A stretch of DNA of 64,000 nucleotides from the NCBI GenBank assembly GCA_914767715.1, contig OU612071.1, positions 4,650,001-4,714,000 of the forward strand, read 5' to 3'. A model generated the notes under the pieces. It was not told the origin of the DNA. It saw only the letters and a list, made by a program, of their open reading frames with translations, and made no database searches. The DNA comes from Membranipora membranacea. Taxonomy: Eukaryota; Bryozoa; Gymnolaemata; Cheilostomatida; Membraniporidae. The position numbers and the translations under genes were made by a program. Positions 58,558 to 64,000 of the stretch are shown piece by piece; within the stretch, counting starts at the first letter, position 1; each line of letters begins with the position of its first letter.

Positions 58558-61500
58558 ATGTTCAAACTGGTACTCTGCTCAGCTCTGGTGGCTGTCGCTC
58601 TAGGTATGTATATTTAATTCTTATTATAAGCTCTTAACACATTATTTTGTTTCTTTGTGTCATGTAAAAGTTGTCTCCTCTCTGGTTGAGGGTTGATAAC
58701 TCCTAGTTCACTTTTCGTTTATTAACATAAATTTATACTTGTTTAAAGGGCAACCAAGGTTTCGCAGCGATGCATTAATGGGTAGCAAATAATGTGTTGG
58801 GCAGCATCAGCTTTGTGCATTACGCAATGCAAAACTCAAAGTAGTTGCTGATTCTAAGCTGGGTAACACTTCAGTTTAGCGGAGGTTCCAAGACTTTGCT
58901 GTAATAATTATAGAGCACGGGCTAAATAATAACAGGAACAGGAAACTGCTATGTGGTATTCTCTTTTAGCTGAGTTTGAGTACCTGATGGAAAAAATGTT
59001 TCACAAGAATTCTGGCTGAATAATCATCTGAATTATATTTTGTCTTTTTCCCCATGCAGAAGGTGCAATCTGCTATTAATCAATGGCCATCAATGAGAAG
59101 TTGTTTGAAACCTTGGTTGCCCTTTAAACATCAAACTGAAATTTGGGACCACAATTCGATTCGATTGAAAGGGAGTCTATGCAATTGGTACTTTTGTTTT
59201 TATGATCATTTTTTTGACTGCAACTTGAATATAAGACAAAGCTAACCAGGAGCTGTTTGATAAAATATAAGCCAGAGCAGTCAAACCAAGTATACAATTG
59301 TTTGATGATCAATTAATTTTTTGATAGGATACTTATTTCTAAATCGATTTTCTTGCTATCAAAACTTCAACAAGTTGACCAAACTTTAAATTTAATTATT
59401 TATAAATCAACTCATTTTTTTAATTAAAATTAAATTGAATTTCAATGCAATTGTATACTTATATTGTATACTTAATTTGAATAATTTTAGGAGCCACATG
59501 TCAGTCTAATGGAGGGGAATGTAAGAGGAAATGTAACGGAGGTGACTGGGACTTCAGCTTAACCTGTTCTAATAGTAGACAAATGTGCTGCTTTACTGAG
59601 GGTGCTACACCCGCCCCACCCGCACCACCACTTGATGATGTAGATCCTTCAACTATCCCAGGACAAGGTCAGTTATTCCTTCATATTAAACACATCAGGC
59701 TATAGAGAGTAGTTTGTATATGGGGATTATCTCCACAGGAATTGGCTAGATAAACTTTGGTCCATTTGTGTGTATTCGGAGTTGCTGGCACTATCCACTG
59801 GTCACAGCACAGTCAGGAAGCCTCGATCTTGACTCTTTAGGGTGAAGCCAAATAGAAAACTCAATAAAAACCTGAAGTGATAAAGGATGACTAGTTTTAA
59901 CTTAAACATTGCTTAAAACCTTGATATGCATTTCTGATTACGCAGAAATTTGGTGTGGCAACCTTAATACAATATGATCATATATAAGTATTATTTTCTA
60001 TTCACAGAGAACTGCGGTATATCGTCCGGTAGAAGAATAGTAAGCGGTCAGAACGCTGACGAGCACGAGTATCCCTGGCAGATAAGTATGCACCACAACG
60101 CTTACGATATGCATGCCTGTGGAGGATCATTAGTCACAGATCAGTGGGTCGTCACCGCAGCTCACTGCGTCGCTGGGTAAGTCCTCACCGCCGCTCACTG
60201 CGCCACTGAGAATGTCTGCTAGCATAACCCTTTTATGTCAAAACTCAAATAAACCCTTGGTCAAAAGTTACTGAGGAAGTCTTTTTGATGTCGTCATGAA
60301 TAATTGGTAATGTCAAAGGAATAACTTTAGAAAAGCAAACTATCACGACTCAATGTTTTCAGTCCTCTTAGTAACTTCCGTATACAGGTTTAATCCATGT
60401 TGCCTGTGTTTTCTACTACTCAATTTTCACTGATAAGTTGCGGCACCAAGCTCTTAAGGGATTATCTACACAAATAAGATGGATATTTACTGCATGCCTG
60501 CCTGCTTGGAGAGACCGTTGATATTTGTATATTTACTTAGTTTTGTCAACCAATATTAATTTTTCTGCCATCTGCAGCAAAACCTGTCTAAAGAACCTGG
60601 TCAACAGTAGTGTGATAAATCTTTGAAATAATATTTTTATTTCTTTGTAATTATTCAGTAATGGATGGGACTCACCCTCAGATTTCCGTATCACACTGGG
60701 AGAACATCACCTAACTCAGGATAACGGTAGAGAGGTATCCAGAAATGTACAGAAAATCATCAAGGTATGTTAAATATGGATGTCATCTTATGTTGATCAC
60801 TATTCACGGAAATTGGGCAACATTAAAAGTTACTCCATCCTGCATTCTTACAGAAAATTGATGTAGGTTGAATTATTTCCTTGAAACGTATATGTATCAA
60901 GTTGAAACTTTTCGTGCCTATGTCTGTCGGAATTTTGTGTCCCAATGTTTGATAAATGACTTCCTTAACAATGCATTGTGGGAATATGCCATCATAGCTT
61001 GCCATCATAGCATGTCAACAGAACGCCTCCCTGAACATTGCATTGTGAGAAATTCATGTTATCACAACAAATTAAACTTCCTTTTGTCTAGCATGAGTAC
61101 CGATTTTCTCCTTTAACATTGCATTGTGGGAATGTTTCCCCTTTATATAATCCGAGACCACATTATCTGTCATTTTTGTGTAGCATAAGAGCCAATGATA
61201 TTCCTCAACATTGTACTGCAGAGACCCTAGGTAACCACATTATTGTTCCTCTGTTTTAGCACGAGAACTATGTAGATGGAGCTCCATGGCCTAACGACAT
61301 CGCTATGCTAAAACTGTCACAGCCTGTGAGTCTGGGAGGTCACATTAAGACTGTCTGTCTGCCTCACTCCTCTGAGGAGTTCACTAACGCTGATGAGTGC
61401 TGGATCACTGGGTGGGGAGACTCTAAGGGTAGGTCAAGGTTAAATGTAGTGAAATTATAGATTACTATGTAAATGATAGCTGGAGGCGAGTTTAGCATGT

Positions 61501-64000
61501 TTTTGGGTTGTTAGCTAGCACAAAATTTTGGCAAGCTGAGTTGGTTGTTGCTGGGTCGTAATTATTATGTTATTACAAGTCTCTTATATTGCTGAGAGTT
61601 AATAATTGTATTCTTGTACAATAAGATAGAATAACCAAGATGGCTGACAAAATAACATGTGTTTTGACTTTTGGAGTTGTCTTCCACAAGATTAAGATGA
61701 TACAACTCTTAACTATATAACAGTAGTTTATATAGGGTAAGGGCGGTGAAAAAAATTACCTATTTTAATTTTGTTCTAGCCACCAGTACCCTGTGTTCCC
61801 TAGTTAACACGGAGCATGAATTGATTCTTGTATCCAATATTACGAATGGTAGTGATGGGTTATTCTCATATAATTATTCCCATTTTATAATAATTATCTG
61901 AATTAATCATGTCCCATTTTACTTGTACAGGCACAGCTAACGAGAACATCCTACAGGAGATTGTAGCTGATATCAGGACTAACGCTGACTGTGCCTCTGC
62001 CTGGGGAAAGAACTCTATCCTCGATACTAACATCTGTAACAGTGATGGTAGCAGTGGCTCCTGCAGTGTGAGTATAGAGGGGGGAGGGGTCTGACCCACC
62101 CGGCTTAGTTGTACAGTTATTGATGAAATGTGACACATACATGATCATTTTCAACAATGATAGAGACAACTGCAATTTATGTTGATAGCCTAAGTACCTT
62201 TCCTGCCAAGTTGAAATTTAGCAGGGAGGGGGAGGTGAGGCTCCAATCTTATTCAGCCGGGCAGTACAGACATAGGAACATGAAACACTACCTGCCTGAT
62301 TCACCAGCAGTCTATATTCATAACCCTATAGTGCTTTGCCTGACAAGCTGAAATTTGACTTAAAATAAAACATGAACAAAATTTCTCCCAAGAAATCCTG
62401 CATTATGGGAGATCCAGTTGTATGTATACATAAAGCTTGCTAGGAGCTACTGCACCCATGATATAAAATGTTCAGTACAAGAAATTTAATTCCCAGTCTC
62501 AAGGGAACATTGAATCTTTGCGTGCTATTTAAGCACAGTTAATTCCTGTTGTGCCTTATTACTGACACTGAGCTTGCTGCCACTCTTATTTCACAAGCCA
62601 AAGCAGCAAGGCAGATCATGAAAATTATTACATAATAACACCCCTTGCATTTCATTAATTGGCTGCTGATTTAAATCTGTTTCCTAACAGATACAGGGCC
62701 GTAGTTAAGCAAAAATGGTGGGGGAGGAAAAATGTCCGAGGCTAATCGGAAGCATTACCTAGATTTGTGCTGTCAGCTCCTCCCCAAGCAATTTAAGGTA
62801 TATGATTAGCAAATAGAAATCCCTAATGAGCTGATTCAGACATTGCATATTCAATTGTAGCTTTTTTAGGCCACTCTATTTAGCTTTCTAGGGGAGGCAG
62901 TGCCTCCCTGCCTCCCCTCGAACAACTGGCCTGAGATCTGATCATTAAATTCTCCAGATTCCTGCAAACTAATAACGCACAGCTGTGTGCTAGTTACCCC
63001 TGTTAGTTATCTTATTTCTGTGAATAAACACTGTGTTATACAGGGGCGTAATTTAGAAAAATTGGTAGGGGAGGCAAGTCCGAAGCATCACAATGAGGGG
63101 TGCTGTAAGCTTTTTCCCAAGCAATTTAAGGCATATAATTAACTAAACATTTAATGCAGTGGAGCCGATTCTGACAGAGATTATTCAGTCATAGTGTTTT
63201 AGGCCATTTTATTTATCTTTCTAGGGGAGGCAGTGCCTCTCTGCCTCCCCTAGAACTACGACCCTGTATATTTTGGCTACACAACCTGGCCTAGTTAGTT
63301 TTAGGATGACTTGATGTTAGCTATCACAAATTTTCCCATCTTTAAGCTGAATTTTTATAACGTATACAGCCGGTTGATGAACCGCAGGCTAGCCATGATT
63401 TACATGCCTAAGTTAAACCAGTTAAACCTTCCCTACTGAAAAAAAATATTTCTTGAGGGTGGTCAAAAGAGTATGATATTTGCTGGCTCTGTTCTCTATA
63501 TAAAAAATAAACTCAAAGCCCTAAACCCCAAAACTCAAAACCCACAATCCCCCTATCCTGTGCATAGAGAGTGTACTGTACGTTTTGTACACAGTTTTAT
63601 ACCCCAGAGTAATCAAGTTTAAACAGTTTATGTATGACCATATGACAGAGCTTTTCAGTCAACAAATTGTAATTTGTCTTTGACAAAATCATCGAATAAA
63701 CTCAATCTGTAGTAGAGGAATTATCCTGCCATGCAGTTATATAGAGAGCATTACAATATAACCTGTATTACATGATAAAAAATCTATTTATTTATTGAGG
63801 TTTTTTAAGAAAATTGTAATTAAAGTAGACGGAAAATTACTTGCTGACATAATTATATGATAATATGATATACATTATATATATATATATACATATACAT
63901 ATACATATATATACATAGAATCTAACATAAAATAACAATATATCTTTGTTATTACAGGGAGATTCTGGTGGCCCTCTGCAGTGTACCAGAAATGGACGAT
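58558..64000 (+). CDS. Secreted chymotrypsin-fold protease with six-Cys N-terminal domain (partial)
   Basis: Exons: 58558-58603, 59491-59667, 60008-60176, 60659-60764, 61260-61428, 61931-62067, 63958 to beyond the window; all phases join. Exon 1 gives the signal peptide MFKLVLCSALVAVALG. Exon 2 encodes a compact domain with spacing C-x6-C-x3-C-x10-C-x6-CC, then a Pro/Ala/Asp linker. Exon 3 holds the activation site GRRIVSG and the His block TAAHC; exon 5 the Asp block NDIAML and ITGWGD; exon 7 starts with GDSGGP, the Ser block. The residue six before the catalytic Ser is Gly, not Asp, which suggests chymotrypsin/elastase-like and not trypsin-like cleavage. ENCG before the activation site probably keeps the propeptide disulphide-linked to VCLP. 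The C-terminus is outside the window. Confidence 0.92.
58747..59123. mobile_element. TTAA MITE in protease intron 1
   Basis: 377 bp with ends AGGGCAACCAAGGTTTCG and CGAAACC-type complement, flanked by TTAA (58743-58746 and 59124-59127). Same family as 29460-29834, opposite internal orientation. The 63-codon ORF at 59054 is inside it and not a gene. Confidence 0.93.
60148..60213 (+). repeat. 33-bp tandem duplication across exon 3 donor
   Basis: 60148-60180 (coding VVTAAHCVAG plus donor) is followed immediately by 60181-60213, which reads VLTAAHCATE in the same frame after the intervening TAA. About 26 of 33 bases agree. Confidence 0.85.
62694..62933 (+). mobile_element. Tc1/mariner-like MITE, older copy
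   Basis: Starts TA-CAGGGCCGTAGTTAAG and shares CAAGCAATTTAAGG and GGGGAGGCAGTGCCTCCCTG with 63041-63266. The right end is eroded. Confidence 0.65.
63041..63266 (+). mobile_element. Tc1/mariner-like MITE, younger copy
   Basis: Ends CAGGGGCGTAATT and AACTACGACCCTG, flanked by TA on both sides (63039-63040, 63267-63268). 226 bp, no ORF, direct orientation to the neighbouring copy. Both sit in intron 6 of the protease gene. Confidence 0.75.
63785..63850 (-). mobile_element. LINE 3'-end stub
   Basis: TTTATTTATTGAGGTTTTTT and the following AAAATTGTAATTAAAGTAGA match the 3' terminus of the LINE at 24193-27076. The rest is absent: an extreme 5' truncation, just upstream of a TA-rich microsatellite (63866-63915). 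Confidence 0.7.
63866..63916. repeat. TA/TACA microsatellite
   Basis: Alternating TA and CATATA units about 40 bp upstream of the exon 7 acceptor of the protease gene. Confidence 0.8.

Noticed and set aside
59054-59245. 63-codon ORF in protease intron 1 as a gene or exon
   Set aside because: It starts inside the TTAA MITE and the same frame occurs in the MITE at 29460-29834.

Overview
The window looks like AT-rich nuclear DNA from a metazoan, probably a marine invertebrate. Coding exons are short, have GT-AG introns and encode animal-type proteins (secreted chymotrypsin-fold protease, NHL beta-propeller receptor with Thr-rich stalk and one membrane span, LamG domain). Most of the remaining sequence is transposon-derived. 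I cannot fix the phylum from the sequence alone.

Layout. 0.2-2.8 kb: decayed CR1/L2-like LINE (+). 3.7-3.8 kb: a lone copy of a serine-protease exon (-), next to a GTAAACTGTCCCC minisatellite. 5.4-9.8 kb: a giant inverted repeat with arms of about 2 kb. 9.8-10.2 kb: frameshifted OTU protease domain (-). 11.1-18.1 kb: a chain of very short minus-strand exons of an unrecognised gene, interrupted by a MITE, a SINE and a degenerate gypsy/Ginger-type integrase (14.5-15.9 kb). 18.4-18.8 kb: foldback element with 9-bp target duplication. 20.4-21.8 kb: 1.4-kb TTAA-flanked element. 22.4-31.4 kb: pseudogene copy A of an NHL receptor, broken by a LINE (24.2-27.1 kb), a TTAA MITE and point lesions. 33.0-36.2 kb: LamG-containing gene remnant (-). 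36.2-37.0 kb: truncated LINE. 39.5-40.0 kb: orphan basic ORF. 40.3-43.5 kb: SINEs and MITEs. 42-46 kb: diverged repeats carrying the recurring motif TCAGACAGGGAAGT. 45.7-52.1 kb: the apparently functional NHL receptor gene B, a direct duplicate of A. 53.4-58.5 kb: mostly non-coding, with a perfect 44-bp palindrome. 58.5-64 kb: 5' part of a secreted serine-protease gene with a TATA box and a six-Cys beta-defensin-like N-terminal domain; it runs off the right edge.

The two biological centres are the duplicated NHL/mucin-like receptor and the Cys-rich-domain protease. Receptor B reads as signal peptide, NHL propeller, Thr-rich stalk built from repeated phase-1 exons, membrane span and a cytoplasmic tail with NPTY and YxxPhi motifs. 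Comparing copies A and B gives natural empty sites for two transposon insertions and shows that A decayed while B kept an open frame.
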